Shown piece after piece: positions 42,107-50,842 of a stretch of DNA of 64,000 nt. The notes beneath the pieces were generated by a model. It was not told the DNA's origin. It was given only the letters and a program-made list of their open reading frames with translations, and did not search any database. Position 1 is the stretch's first letter, and each line of letters starts with the position of its first letter. Position numbers and translations under genes: made by a program. Origin of the DNA: Halomicrobium sp. LC1Hm (GTDB lineage Archaea; Halobacteriota; Halobacteria; Halobacteriales; Haloarculaceae); NCBI RefSeq assembly GCF_009617995.1, contig NZ_CP044129.1, positions 2,170,001-2,234,000 of the forward strand. Direction: 5' to 3'.

Positions 42107-42235
42107 TGTGTCACGGTGCGCGAGCGACCGAAAAGTACCTTCTGTTCGGCCGACGAGCACAGCCGGCAATTTCCCCGTGACGACCGTCGAAACTCCGTCG
42201 CCACGACACTGCCGACAGACCGACGGCTGGCCGTC

Positions 42236-43954
42236 TCAGTCTGCGCCCCGTCGGCGTTCGGCGGCGACGAACTGGGTCAGCGCGTCGTCGATCTCCGCCA
42301 CGGAGTCGTAGGGTCTGTCGACGACGATGTCGCCGGCCGTCGAGCGCCCGATGCCGGGGATCGCCCGTAGCTCGGCCATCGAGGCGGCGTTCGGGTCCAG
42401 CGGATAGGGCACACCGGTCACCGACCGGTAGCCGTGGTCGGTGATCGCCACGTCGATGGTCCGGCCGAGTTCGCGTTCGCCGGGAATCCCCACCAGCAGC
42501 GGGTAGGTGCCAAGCTGGCGGCCGAAGGTCTTGCCGTCCTGGTGGTACTCCAGGGTCACGTCCGGGAGCACAGTCCCGACCGGCGCGACCCGCTTGAGCA
42601 TCGGATTGTCGATCGTCTCGCGGACCTCCTGTTTGTACTGCTTGAACAGCTGCTTGTGGTCCTTGGCGATCTCTGCGCCGGTGTCGGCCATGTCGGTCCC
42701 CTCGAAGGCCATGACCTGCCGGATGTTGATCCGGCGCAGCATGTACCCCTCGTCGTAGACCCGCTGGAGGAACCGCTTGTTGTGCTCGAAGCTCTCCCGG
42801 CGTTCGCCCTTCAGCCCGTGGACGAGGTTGATCCCCGGCAGGAGTTTCGGGAGTCGGCTGGGGGCGTCACTGCCCGTACTGGGACCGCTGCCGGGCGACT
42901 CACCCGGTCGGACGCCCGCGACCTCGTTGACGATCCGGACGGCCTGGAAACACTCTTCGGCGGAGACGTTGAGGTTGTTCTCCTCCTGGACGAGCGGGTC
43001 GGCCGACTCCAGGCCGAACGCCGCCGTGTCGCCGGGCGTGTTGTGCTCGGCGATGACGCGGATCCCCTCGCGGGCCTTTTCGGGCCACTCGACGATCGTG
43101 ATGGGGTTCATGTTGTCGAGGTGCAGCGTCTCCAGGTCCGGCGCGACCGACCTGATGCCGCCGTAGAGATCGCGGAGCGCGTCGGGGTTCGGTGCCTTGC
43201 CGTCGCCGCCGTACGCGAGGATGTCCGCCTGCCGACCCAGCCGGAAGTTCGCGACGCCGCGATCGGAGAGGGCGTCGACCTCGTCGACGACGCTCTCGGG
43301 CGGCCGGAAGTCGGGGTCGCCGTACATCGGTTCCGTACAGAACGAACAGCGATAGGGACACCCACGCGAGGTCTCCAGTTCCGCGATGAGATACTCCGGA
43401 TGGTTGGGGTGTTGCTCGACGACGAAAGCCCCCTGGCGCGCCCAGCGGGTTTCCTCGGGCACGCCGCGGTAGCGGTCTTCGAACCCTTCGAGTCCGTTAT
43501 CGACCAGATCGTAGGCCGCCGCTTCCACGTCGGCCATCGCCAGGAAGTCGAAGTCGAGATCGTCGCGGGCCGTCTCGCTGGCCCCTTCGTTGGCCTCGCC
43601 GACGCCGAAGCGGACGGGGCCGCCCATCATCGACGTGCCCTCGGCAGTCCAGGCCAGCTTGCGGACCTCGTCGGGCTCTGCGGGCGTCCCGCCGACGTAC
43701 TTGCCAGGGACGGTCATCCCGCCGACGTAGATCAGCAGGTCGGCGGCCTCCACGTCCTGCCAGCGGGCGCTGTCCTCGCGCAGCGCGTCGATCGTGTGGT
43801 AGGTGATCTGTGTCCGGGGGACGCCGGCGTCGACGAGCGCCCCGGCGGTGTAGCGCGGATACGTCGAGATGTACGGCGGGACCCCGAAGTGGGCCGGCTC
43901 GTCGACGTAGCCGTCGACGATCGTCACCGAGAGGTCGGCGGGGTCGGTAGTCAT
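42236..43954 (-). CDS. Radical SAM Fe-S oxidoreductase with C-terminal helix-hairpin-helix
   Basis: 572 aa. A B12-binding-like N-terminal region (VTIVDGYVDEPAHFGVPPYISTYPRY) precedes the radical SAM core with the cluster motif CPYRCSFC near residue 200. The middle contains a proline/serine-rich low-complexity insert (PGESPGSGPSTGSDAPSR). The C-terminus ends in a helix-hairpin-helix (LRAIPGIGRSTAGDIVVDRP), suggesting contact with nucleic acid. It matches the uncharacterised COG1031-type Fe-S oxidoreductases. Substrate unknown. TATA-like GTTTTAGG is about 27 nt upstream. Confidence 0.83.
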   Translation of the reverse strand: MTTDPADLSVTIVDGYVDEPAHFGVPPYISTYPRYTAGALVDAGVPRTQITYHTIDALREDSARWQDVEAADLLIYVGGMTVPGKYVGGTPAEPDEVRKLAWTAEGTSMMGGPVRFGVGEANEGASETARDDLDFDFLAMADVEAAAYDLVDNGLEGFEDRYRGVPEETRWARQGAFVVEQHPNHPEYLIAELETSRGCPYRCSFCTEPMYGDPDFRPPESVVDEVDALSDRGVANFRLGRQADILAYGGDGKAPNPDALRDLYGGIRSVAPDLETLHLDNMNPITIVEWPEKAREGIRVIAEHNTPGDTAAFGLESADPLVQEENNLNVSAEECFQAVRIVNEVAGVRPGESPGSGPSTGSDAPSRLPKLLPGINLVHGLKGERRESFEHNKRFLQRVYDEGYMLRRINIRQVMAFEGTDMADTGAEIAKDHKQLFKQYKQEVRETIDNPMLKRVAPVGTVLPDVTLEYHQDGKTFGRQLGTYPLLVGIPGERELGRTIDVAITDHGYRSVTGVPYPLDPNAASMAELRAIPGIGRSTAGDIVVDRPYDSVAEIDDALTQFVAAERRRGAD

Positions 43955-44013
43955 ACCCGTCGTTACCGCCTCGACGCCTAAAACGGTGTCTGGTCGGGAT
44001 CGGAGTTGGCCGC

Positions 44014-45180
44014 TCAGTCCGCGAACGGGATGTACTTCAGGAGCGTGGCCGGGAGCCGACCGGCGGTCTGTTGCAAAATCGTCTCGTGGCCCAACAGCCG
44101 GTCTATGTAGTCGTCGACGACTGGATTCGCGGACTCTTTGGCGTCAGTGGGTTCGAGCTGTTCGTAGACCTGCCCACGGGTCCCCCGGAGCTGGCCACCG
44201 AAACGCAACAGATCGTCCGTGATCTGGAGCGCCCGTGGGGTCAGTGGCTTCCGAGCGGCGGAAACGCTGTCGAGGTCGTCGAGGGTCGCACCGAGGCGGT
44301 CCCGGATCCGCGTCAGGTGCTGGTCTTCCAGCATCGCGAAATCGTACGCCAGGTAGAGGTTGTTGAGCAGTTGCAGTCGCTTCCAGCGACGGCTCCAGTG
44401 ACGGTGCTCGTCGAACGCGCCGGTCTGGATCACCGCTCCCGGTCGAGCAACCGAGATGGCGTCCGTGTCGAAGCGGCCGATGTACGGCTTCGCGTGGCTG
44501 TTTAGCGTCTCTTCGTCCAGCGGCCGGTCATCGCGGCGGATCAGCTGCCCCCGTTCTCGCTCGCTGAGCGCGTCGGCGTCGTAGAGAAACGAGATCGTGG
44601 CAACTGGCCGTTCACCGATTCGGCCGACGTACGTGTCGGGCACGGTCGCTCCGAAGAGCCACCGATCGATCGGTCGGAATATCTCCTGAACCAGCGGACC
44701 ACCGTCGTCGGCCCACGAGGGAGGATCTCCTGCGACGCGGAGGTCCTGACGAACGGTCCGCTGGAACGCGATGAAATCCGAGAGATCGAGGGGCCTCGAA
44801 CTCTCGAAGTACACTCGGAACCGGGCGACGGCCAGACCGAACGGGTAGTAGAGCACTCGGGCCGTCACGTCGAGGTTCACCAGATCGTACCGGCCGAACG
44901 TCCAGTCGGGGAGCGTGAACTCGTAGCTGGGGACGCAAAACAGCGGCCGGAACTCGAAGTTGTTGCGCCGTTCCGGGTACTGGAGGTGATCCCAGAACTC
45001 CCACCCACCGTCGAAGGTGCCGACGGCGTCGACTTCGACCGTCTTCGCGTCGTGGTCGCCGTCGGTGACGAGGCTCTCGGACCTGTTCCGGACGGCCGGC
45101 CGTAGCTCGGACCGATCGAACAGCCGCTCCAGGTAGAAGGCCTGTGTCGTCTCGGTGATCGTCCCCTCGTAGATCCCCAT
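44014..45180 (-). CDS. Unrecognised 388-aa protein
   Basis: 388 aa, no membrane segment or signal. I do not recognise a family. The N-terminal half is beta-rich with several aromatic residues (TFDGGWEFWDHLQYPERRNNFEFRPLF, ARVLYYPFGLAVARFRVYF), the C-terminal half helical (WKRLQLLNNLYLAYDFAMLEDQHLTRIRDRLG and a terminal DDLLRFGGQLRGTRGQVYEQL). Less acidic than the neighbours. TATA-like TTTAAAA at 45211-45217 stands 31-37 nt above the ATG. It borders an intergenic tract with hairpins and could belong to accessory DNA. Confidence 0.7.
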   Translation of the reverse strand: MGIYEGTITETTQAFYLERLFDRSELRPAVRNRSESLVTDGDHDAKTVEVDAVGTFDGGWEFWDHLQYPERRNNFEFRPLFCVPSYEFTLPDWTFGRYDLVNLDVTARVLYYPFGLAVARFRVYFESSRPLDLSDFIAFQRTVRQDLRVAGDPPSWADDGGPLVQEIFRPIDRWLFGATVPDTYVGRIGERPVATISFLYDADALSERERGQLIRRDDRPLDEETLNSHAKPYIGRFDTDAISVARPGAVIQTGAFDEHRHWSRRWKRLQLLNNLYLAYDFAMLEDQHLTRIRDRLGATLDDLDSVSAARKPLTPRALQITDDLLRFGGQLRGTRGQVYEQLEPTDAKESANPVVDDYIDRLLGHETILQQTAGRLPATLLKYIPFAD

Positions 45181-45210
45181 CGACTCAAGCTTTATTTGCG
45201 AGCAGGGGTA

Positions 45211-45217
45211 TTTTAAA
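45211..45217 (-). promoter_or_regulatory. TATA box of the 388-aa protein gene
   Basis: TTTAAAA (minus strand) 31-37 nt above the ATG at 45180. Confidence 0.45.
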
Positions 45218-45500
45218 CCGTGGACTCTGTGGGCTGTAACGCCCTATACAGAGCCGCCGTGAGGCGGCACACTCGTGGTTAGAAGTCGGAACGGGGGTTA
45301 GACTCCCGCGATAACCTCGTCGTTCGCGGCGTGGCTCGATACCGCGCTGGGGGCGACTAGATCGGCGGGAAAAACCGCCGGTCGAACGTGCCGCCTCGCG
45401 TCCGCATTCATCCGTCGCTGTCGCTCGTTTCCCGACCTCTGAGTTCGTGAGTTCCTGCCGACTGGACGAAGCGGAGCCTCCAGCCGCGGTGGTGAAACAC
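45218..45500. other. Gene-free tract with hairpins
   Basis: The 348 bp between divergent genes (45181-45528) hold no convincing gene apart from two promoters at its edges. Inside are GCCGCC-GTGA-GGCGGC (45253-45268), CGGCGG-GAAAAA-CCGCCG (45363-45380) and the 10-bp inverted pair GAGGCGGCAC (45261-45270) / GTGCCGCCTC (45388-45397), enclosing about 120 bp. It might encode a structured RNA or be the relic of an insertion; neither is established. Confidence 0.4.
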
Positions 45501-45507
45501 TTATACC
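45501..45507 (+). promoter_or_regulatory. TATA box of the HAD gene
   Basis: TTATACC preceded by GAAAC, 22-28 nt above the ATG at 45529. Confidence 0.55.
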
Positions 45508-45528
45508 GCCCACCGACGTATCCGGCGT

Positions 45529-46188
45529 ATGACCTACGATACCGTCGTGTTCGACAACGACGGTGTCCTCGTCGGTCGGACCGCCTTCGACGTTCTCCAG
45601 GACGCGACCCAGGAGACGTTCGAAGCGTTCGGTGTGACCGATCCGGACCCCAACCACGTCGAAAACATGACCGTGGGAGCGACCCCACACCAGGTAGCGA
45701 CGATCTGCGGCCAGTACGACCTCCCCAGAGAGGAGTTCTGGCGCGCTCGCGAAGAGAAGATGGTCGAGGCCCAGCAGGAAGAGGCCCGCGCCGGACGCAA
45801 GCGCCCGTACGACGACATCGACACCCTCGACGGCCTGGACGCCGCGAAGGGCATCGTCAGCTCGAATCAGCAGGCGACCGTCGACTTCCTCCTGGACCAC
45901 TTCTCGGTGCGGGACCACTTCGGCACCGCCTACGGCCGCGAGCCGACGATCCAGAGCCTCGATCGGCGCAAGCCAAACAGCCACTACCTCGACCGCGCGC
46001 TGGCCGACCTCGACGCCGACTCCGCGCTGTTCGTCGGCGACAACGAGTCAGACATCCGCGCCGCGGAGAACGCGGGCATCGACTCGGCGTTCATCCGTCG
46101 CCCACACCGCACGGACTGGGAGCTCAACGTCTGGCCGACGTGGGACATCGACTCGCTGTCGGACCTCCACGACATCTGCCGGACCTGA
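45529..46188 (+). CDS. HAD family hydrolase, phosphoglycolate phosphatase-like
   Basis: 219 aa. Motif I is FDNDGVLV with nucleophile Asp9 and Asp11; the cap domain follows (residues ~17-85); motif II is GIVSSNQ, motif III the Lys in DRRKPNSHYL, and motif IV FVGDNESDIRAAENAG. A complete HAD phosphatase. Substrate unclear; phosphoglycolate-like small phosphates are the family default. Monocistronic with a clear leaderless promoter. It converges on the ABC permease, and a long perfect palindrome lies between them. Confidence 0.88.
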   Translation: MTYDTVVFDNDGVLVGRTAFDVLQDATQETFEAFGVTDPDPNHVENMTVGATPHQVATICGQYDLPREEFWRAREEKMVEAQQEEARAGRKRPYDDIDTLDGLDAAKGIVSSNQQATVDFLLDHFSVRDHFGTAYGREPTIQSLDRRKPNSHYLDRALADLDADSALFVGDNESDIRAAENAGIDSAFIRRPHRTDWELNVWPTWDIDSLSDLHDICRT

Positions 46189-46267
46189 GACGGGTTCTCG
46201 CCGTTTGCTCGGGCGAGCGCACGACGACGACAGCTACCGTCCCGGACGGAGTGTCGTCGCCGTCTCG

Positions 46268-46338
46268 TACTGTCGGCTATCACCTCGTGAACGATTCTGC
46301 CACCGCGGCGGTGGCAGAATCGTTCACGATGTGACTGT
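46268..46338. repeat. Palindromic repeat, family 2, copy F, with perfect 22-bp stem
   Basis: Outer part TACTGTCGGCTATCACCTCG corresponds to the left arm of copies D and E. The core from 46285 to 46329 is a perfect inverted repeat: 22 bp on each side (arms begin TCGTGAACGATTCTGCCACC) around one central base. It sits in the 150-bp gap between convergent HAD and permease genes and borders the permease TAG stop. A bidirectional terminator would fit this place. Confidence 0.87.
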
Positions 46339-47163
46339 CTAGTAGTCCCCGAGCACGCCGAGTCGCCGGGCTCGCCGCGTCGCGGCCTCGAAGAGGGCGT
46401 AGCCAAGCACGACGTAGCCAACGGCGACGCCGACGAGGACCAGCAGGTCGAGCGCGGGAAACTCCCACAGCCGCGTCCCGTCGATCATCGCCCGCTGGAG
46501 GAGCGCACTTCCCTGTGCCAGCGGGAGGTATTTCGTCCACCCGAGGTCGAACGCCGGGGCCGAGATCAGCAGGATGAACCCGAACTGGAGCAGGTTCAGC
46601 CAGTTGCCGATGCGCTTGTAGAGGACGGCGACGCCGCCGGCCGCGAAGCCAAGTCCCAGGACGGAGGCGATCGCCAGCCCGGAGACGACCGTGATCGTCA
46701 CCACCGGCAACTGGAGCGTGGTGTCGGTGAGCAACAGCATCACCGCGAGGATCACCGCCGACGTGAGGAACGTCCGGACGACCTTCGCGACGCCTTTCAA
46801 CAGCGCCACCGGCGCGAAGCCGAAGGGCGTCATGATGTGGCGTTCCAGCGTCCCCCACTGGACCTCGCTGCCGATGTCGTTCGAGATCGAGGAGTAGGCA
46901 CCGACCGCGAGCGTCCACAGGAAGTAGCCGACGACGATCCCCTCCAGCGAGTCGGTCAGCGCCTGTCCGGCGATCATCCGGCCGCCGTAGAACAGCAGCC
47001 CGAAGAAGAACAGCGAGACGACGATCCCGCCGACGGCGTTGGCCGGGTAGCGCACGAACAGCAGGAACTCACGGACGAGGACGGCCCTCGCGAGGTGGTA
47101 GTAGGACGCCGGACGAGGCGTCTCACCGCCCCTCGGCGTCTCACCGGCTGGCTGCCCCGTCAT
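46339..47163 (-). CDS. ABC-2 type transporter permease
   Basis: 274 aa with six hydrophobic segments (first: VGGIVVSLFFFGLLFYGG near residue 43; last: LLVLVGVAVGYVVLGYAL near 243). GSEVQWGTLERHIMTPFGFAPVALLKG between helices 2 and 3 is the typical ABC-2 cytoplasmic coupling loop. A proline-rich leader precedes helix 1. Its start overlaps the ATPase stop by 4 nt, so the two form one exporter. Cargo unknown; drug, lipid or polysaccharide exporters share this layout. Confidence 0.88.
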   Translation of the reverse strand: MTGQPAGETPRGGETPRPASYYHLARAVLVREFLLFVRYPANAVGGIVVSLFFFGLLFYGGRMIAGQALTDSLEGIVVGYFLWTLAVGAYSSISNDIGSEVQWGTLERHIMTPFGFAPVALLKGVAKVVRTFLTSAVILAVMLLLTDTTLQLPVVTITVVSGLAIASVLGLGFAAGGVAVLYKRIGNWLNLLQFGFILLISAPAFDLGWTKYLPLAQGSALLQRAMIDGTRLWEFPALDLLVLVGVAVGYVVLGYALFEAATRRARRLGVLGDY

Positions 47164-48176
47164 CGTCGCCCCTCGCCGTCGTCGGTCAGCCCGAGGAACA
47201 CGTCTTCGAGGTCGGACTGGGCCGTGTTCACGCTGTCGAGGGTCACGTCGGCGGCCCGTAGCTGGTCGGTCAGGTCGTAGAACCCCTCGCTGTCGGTCGC
47301 CACCTCGACGCGCGTTCGCTCGCCGTCGGTCGTCACCTGAGTCACCTCGAAGCGCTCGCGGAGGCGCGCGAGCAGCGCCTCGCCGATGTCCGGGCTGGCG
47401 ACACTGAACCGCTGCGTGCCGTCGCCCGACAGGAGGCGCTCGACGGTGTCGTCCGCGATCACGCGCCCGTCGTTCATGATCACGACGCGGTCACAGACCG
47501 CTTCGATCACGTCCATGTCGTGGCTACAGAGCACGACGGTCAGCGACCGCTCGTCGACGATCCGCCGCAGTTCGCGTCGCAGCGTCAGCGAACTCTCCAC
47601 GTCCAGCCCCAGCGTCGGCTCGTCGAGAAAGACCACGTCGGCGTCGGTCGCCAGCACGCTGGCGAGTGACACTTTCTGTTTCATCCCTCGCGAGAGGTCC
47701 CGCACCGCTTCGTCGGCCTTCTCGGTGAGGTCGAGCTGGTCGAGCAGCCGCTCGTGGCGCGCCGTCACCGAGTCGGGATCGACGCCGCCGATCGTCGCGA
47801 AGTACCGCAGGTTCTCCCGGACGGTCAGCCGCCAGTAGTCGTTGCGCGCGCCTTCGAGCATCGCGTCGACGTTGGCGTAGGCGGCGCTCGGCTGTTCGGA
47901 CACGTCGATCCCGTCGATCCGGACCGAGCCCGCGTCGGGCAACACCATCCCGAGGATCGCTTTGATCGTCGTCGTCTTGCCAGCACCGTTGGGGCCGAGC
48001 AGCCCGACGACGGAGCCACGGCCGACGCTGAAGGACACGTCGTCGACGGCAGTGACCGCGGCCTCGCCGCTCCCGAACCGCTTGGCGAGCCCCTCGACGA
48101 CGAGGGCGGCGTCGTCGGGCGGCTCGTCCGTCGCGGCCGCGTCGGCGCTCGTCTGCGGTCGCTCCTGGGTTTCCAT
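47160..48176 (-). CDS. ABC transporter ATP-binding protein
   Basis: 338 aa. Walker A is GPNGAGKTT, the signature LSRGMKQKV, and Walker B VVFLDEPTLGLD followed by the switch His in CSHDMDVI. The ABC domain spans ~25-240; the C-terminal ~95 residues (FSVASPDIGEALLARLRERFEVTQVTTDG) form the accessory domain seen in ABC-2 exporters of the CcmA/NodI class. A 22-residue acidic leader precedes the domain. TATA-like CTTTTTAC stands 25-33 nt upstream. Confidence 0.92.
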   Translation of the reverse strand: METQERPQTSADAAATDEPPDDAALVVEGLAKRFGSGEAAVTAVDDVSFSVGRGSVVGLLGPNGAGKTTTIKAILGMVLPDAGSVRIDGIDVSEQPSAAYANVDAMLEGARNDYWRLTVRENLRYFATIGGVDPDSVTARHERLLDQLDLTEKADEAVRDLSRGMKQKVSLASVLATDADVVFLDEPTLGLDVESSLTLRRELRRIVDERSLTVVLCSHDMDVIEAVCDRVVIMNDGRVIADDTVERLLSGDGTQRFSVASPDIGEALLARLRERFEVTQVTTDGERTRVEVATDSEGFYDLTDQLRAADVTLDSVNTAQSDLEDVFLGLTDDGEGRR

Positions 48177-48200
48177 CGACCGCCCGTACGTCGTGACCGA

Positions 48201-48209
48201 GTAAAAAGT
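48201..48209 (-). promoter_or_regulatory. TATA box of the ABC operon
   Basis: ACTTTTTAC on the minus strand, 25-33 nt above the ATG at 48176. Confidence 0.5.
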
Positions 48210-48270
48210 CCCGCACGCGTTCGTCGTCGTGGTGCCAGCCGGGCGTTCCCCGAGCGAATTCGGGCGGATA

Positions 48271-49059
48271 TTACACGTAGATGTGGCCTTCCCCGCGCGA
48301 GCCGTGGAGTGGCTGTCCCCCGCTCTCGGCGACCCGGCCAGCCGAGACCACCGCCGCGAGGCTGTCGAGCGCGTCGTGGTGTCGTTCGTACGCCTCGCGG
48401 AACCCCCCGAGATCGACGCTGCAGGCCTCGATCCCGTCGACGTTGGTCGCGCGCCGATCGCGCCGATCCCCCTTGTACCCCTCCCGGTAGAGCCCCAGCC
48501 AGCCGAAGGTCGCTGCGGGGTACACCTCGACGACGCGGGTCGGGGCGTCGCCGTCCTGCATCGGTGCGACGGCGACGGCGGGGTCGTCGGCGAGGCCGGC
48601 AAGGACGTTCCCGATCCCGTAGAAGGTCTGGTACTGGACCATCCGGTCGTAGGGACACAGCGCGGCGCGACGCAGGTCCGTCTCGCGACGCAGCGACGCG
48701 GTGCCGTCGCCCGTGTACTCGCGAGCCGAGGAGCGACACGTCGAGGCGAACTCGTCGGGATCGGTCGGGCCGTCGAGGGTGAGCCACTCGACCAGCCCGG
48801 CCCACTCGCCGTCGCAGTGCTCGTCCAGCAGCGCCTGCGGGAGGCTGAACGGGAAGTCGAGTCCGACGACGTCGAAGGCCGTGAGCCGCGATCGCAGGCC
48901 GGCGTGGGCGTCCTCGCGGTCCGGTCCCCACTCGTCGGCCGCGCGATAGCAGTCTTCGACCCGCAGTCCGTCCCCCGTCTCCCGCGCCTCCGTCAGCCAC
49001 AGCGAGCGCCCCGCGTCGCTCGCACCGCTGAAGTCGACGCCCAAGACACGCGAACTCAT
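48271..49059 (-). CDS. DUF429 family protein
   Basis: 262 aa. RVLGVDFSGASDAGRSLWLTEA at the N-terminus and VVGLDFPFSLPQALL near residue 65 are the DUF429 signature, which has an RNase H-like fold and was proposed to be a nuclease. ALCPYDRMVQYQTFYGIG and VVEVYPAATFGWLGLYREGYKG are the later family blocks, the latter with a conserved Pro. No experimentally known activity. Start chosen at MSSRVLGVDF since the upstream reading frame is low complexity. Confidence 0.83.
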   Translation of the reverse strand: MSSRVLGVDFSGASDAGRSLWLTEARETGDGLRVEDCYRAADEWGPDREDAHAGLRSRLTAFDVVGLDFPFSLPQALLDEHCDGEWAGLVEWLTLDGPTDPDEFASTCRSSAREYTGDGTASLRRETDLRRAALCPYDRMVQYQTFYGIGNVLAGLADDPAVAVAPMQDGDAPTRVVEVYPAATFGWLGLYREGYKGDRRDRRATNVDGIEACSVDLGGFREAYERHHDALDSLAAVVSAGRVAESGGQPLHGSRGEGHIYV

Positions 49060-49173
49060 GCCCCAGCCCACTCGCCGGGCCGACATGAATGTTCTCGTTG
49101 TCACCGTGCGTCCGGCGGGGCGCGTACGCCGGGCTCCGAAAGCTGTTTGTCCCGCGCGGTCCAACAGAATCGT

Positions 49174-49332
49174 ATGCCAGCGACGCTCGAACTCGTCTGT
49201 ACCGACGACGGCTGCGAACTCGACATGTTCGAACTCCACTACACCTACGACATGCCCGACAGCGTGGGCGTGACCGACTTCCAGTGTCCCTACTGCGGGG
49301 GTGTCGACTGCCTGGAGGCGGTCGAGCTGTGA
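49174..49332 (+). CDS. Small zinc-ribbon-like protein
   Basis: 52 aa. Cys residues at 9 and 14 (VCTDDGCE) and in CPYCGGVDC form a plausible CxxxxC...CxxC zinc site. MFELHYTYDMPDSVGVTDFQ lies between. The stop codon shares a base with the Hsp20 start (TGATG), so the two genes are translationally coupled. Haloarchaeal DUF7559-like by memory of the start; function unknown. Confidence 0.77.
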   Translation: MPATLELVCTDDGCELDMFELHYTYDMPDSVGVTDFQCPYCGGVDCLEAVEL

Positions 49333-49715
49333 TGTTCGACTTCGCCCGCTCGCTCGGCGACGCGATCGTCGAGAACGTCGGCCGCGCGGCCGGCCGCGTC
49401 CAGGAACGCACGCCGCTGCCGGCCGATCTGCTGGAGAGCGACGACGCGTACCTCGTGGTGTTCGACGCGCCCGGCGTCGAGGCGTCGGATCTGCAGGTCC
49501 AGTACGTCGACGACCGTGTCGAGGTCCGCGTCGACCGGTTCCGGCCGTTCCACGAGGACTTCGAGATGCGTTATCCCGGCCGCGGGCTCTCTCTCGACGG
49601 CAGCGTCACCCTGCCCGCCGACGCCGTGGTCGACGCCGAGGCCGCGTCGGCGACCCTGAAAGACGACGGCACGCTGCACGTCCGGGTCCCGAAGGCAGAC
49701 GAAACGGCCGACTGA
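49332..49715 (+). CDS. Hsp20/alpha-crystallin small heat shock protein
   Basis: 127 aa. The alpha-crystallin domain runs from DDAYLVVFDAPGVEASDLQVQYVDDRVEVRVDR to the end, with GLSLDGSVTLPADAVVDAEAASATLKDDGTLHVRVPK containing the typical beta strands. The C-terminal IxI motif is not evident, and the N-terminal arm is short, so oligomerisation may differ from canonical sHsps. It acts as a holdase for unfolding proteins. No heat-shock promoter is visible because it follows the zinc-ribbon gene without spacing. Confidence 0.87.
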   Translation: MFDFARSLGDAIVENVGRAAGRVQERTPLPADLLESDDAYLVVFDAPGVEASDLQVQYVDDRVEVRVDRFRPFHEDFEMRYPGRGLSLDGSVTLPADAVVDAEAASATLKDDGTLHVRVPKADETAD

Positions 49716-49736
49716 CCGGTCGTCTCACCCGTCGTC

Positions 49737-50840
49737 TCAGTTCGGTCTCTCCTCGTCCTCGTCGAGCGTCATGCCGTCGACGATGTCGATCGTCTCGTCG
49801 CCGGCAAAGCGGTCGGGATCGTAGGCGTCGACGCCCGGCCCGCCGAGGATCTGCTCGCCGATCCGCTCGCCCAGTGCCGGCGATCGCATGAGGCCGTGGC
49901 CGTGCCACCCCATCGCCACGTAGAGCCCGTCTGCAACTGCACCCAGCAGCGGCTCTCGGTCCGGCGTCGCGGTACAGAGCCCGGCCCAGGACTGCGCTCG
50001 CGTCGCGTCGACGGTCGTCGCAGCCGTCAGCCGATCGAGCGCGCTCCGTTCGAAGCTCGCGTCGGCCTCGGGGTCCCAGTCGTCGGGATCGGCCTCGTGG
50101 GCACCGTCGCCGACGAGCAAGCCGCCTTCGCAGGGCCGCCAGTAGCACTGCTGGGTCGCGTCGTAGGCCATCGGGAGCGTCGCCCGTAGCGGTTCCGTCA
50201 CGAGCGCCTGGGCGCGATAGGCCTGTAGCGGGAGGTCGACGCCAGCGTCGGCGACGAGCGGCTTCGTCGCGGGGCCGGCGGCCACGAGCACGGCGTCGAA
50301 CGCGACCGTCCCGTCGGGCTCGGCGACCGTCGTCGGCCCGGCCAGCGAGACGGGGGTCTCCGTCCGGACGCCGACGCCGCGTTCCAGCACGGTCTCCGTC
50401 AGCGCACTCGCGTACTCGGTCGGATCGACGAAGCCGGCCCGGTGTGCGATCGCGGCGACGCCGATCTCGTCGGTGCGAAGCTGTGGGTACCGCTCGCCAA
50501 GTCGCTCGGGCTCGACCAGCGCCACGTCGCGCCCGTGGGCCTGCATCCGCGGAACCTGCTGCTCGATGGCGTCGGCGTTGGCCTCGTCGCCGTCGCGGGC
50601 GTACCAGACGTACGGACACTCGGTGAGCACGCCCAGCTCGCGGAACCGCCGGAGCGAGTCGGCGGCCACCGCGGCGTCCCGGTCCTCGGCGAACGCGTCG
50701 TAGCACAGCCCGGCCGCGCGCCCGGTCGCACCGCTGGCGATCTCCCCGCGGTCGTACAGTACCACCTCGGTGCCACGGTCGGCCAGCGTCCGTGCGGCGG
50801 TCAGGCCGACGGCACCGGCACCGACGACGGCGACTCGCAT
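49737..50840 (-). CDS. FAD-dependent oxidoreductase (DAO family)
   Basis: 367 aa. VAVVGAGAVGLTAARTLADRGTEVVLYDRG is the N-terminal FAD-binding GxGxxG strand with the final acidic residue. ATGRAAGLCYDAF and the late GLCTATPDREPLLGAVADGLYVAMGWHGHGLMRSPALGERI are typical of D-amino-acid-oxidase/sarcosine-dehydrogenase-type enzymes; DGLYVA...GHG forms the flavin edge. Substrate unknown. The GTG at 50846 would overlap the upstream luciferase-like gene stop (GTGA); I use the ATG at 50840. Confidence 0.86.
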   Translation of the reverse strand: MRVAVVGAGAVGLTAARTLADRGTEVVLYDRGEIASGATGRAAGLCYDAFAEDRDAAVAADSLRRFRELGVLTECPYVWYARDGDEANADAIEQQVPRMQAHGRDVALVEPERLGERYPQLRTDEIGVAAIAHRAGFVDPTEYASALTETVLERGVGVRTETPVSLAGPTTVAEPDGTVAFDAVLVAAGPATKPLVADAGVDLPLQAYRAQALVTEPLRATLPMAYDATQQCYWRPCEGGLLVGDGAHEADPDDWDPEADASFERSALDRLTAATTVDATRAQSWAGLCTATPDREPLLGAVADGLYVAMGWHGHGLMRSPALGERIGEQILGGPGVDAYDPDRFAGDETIDIVDGMTLDEDEERPN

Positions 50841-50842
50841 CG

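Noticed and set aside
45185-45688. Possible remnant of a transposase (tnpB-like) tail on the minus strand
   Set aside because: The Arg/Ser-rich translation has no RuvC or zinc motif and runs into the promoter and codons of the HAD gene; kept only as a gene-free tract.
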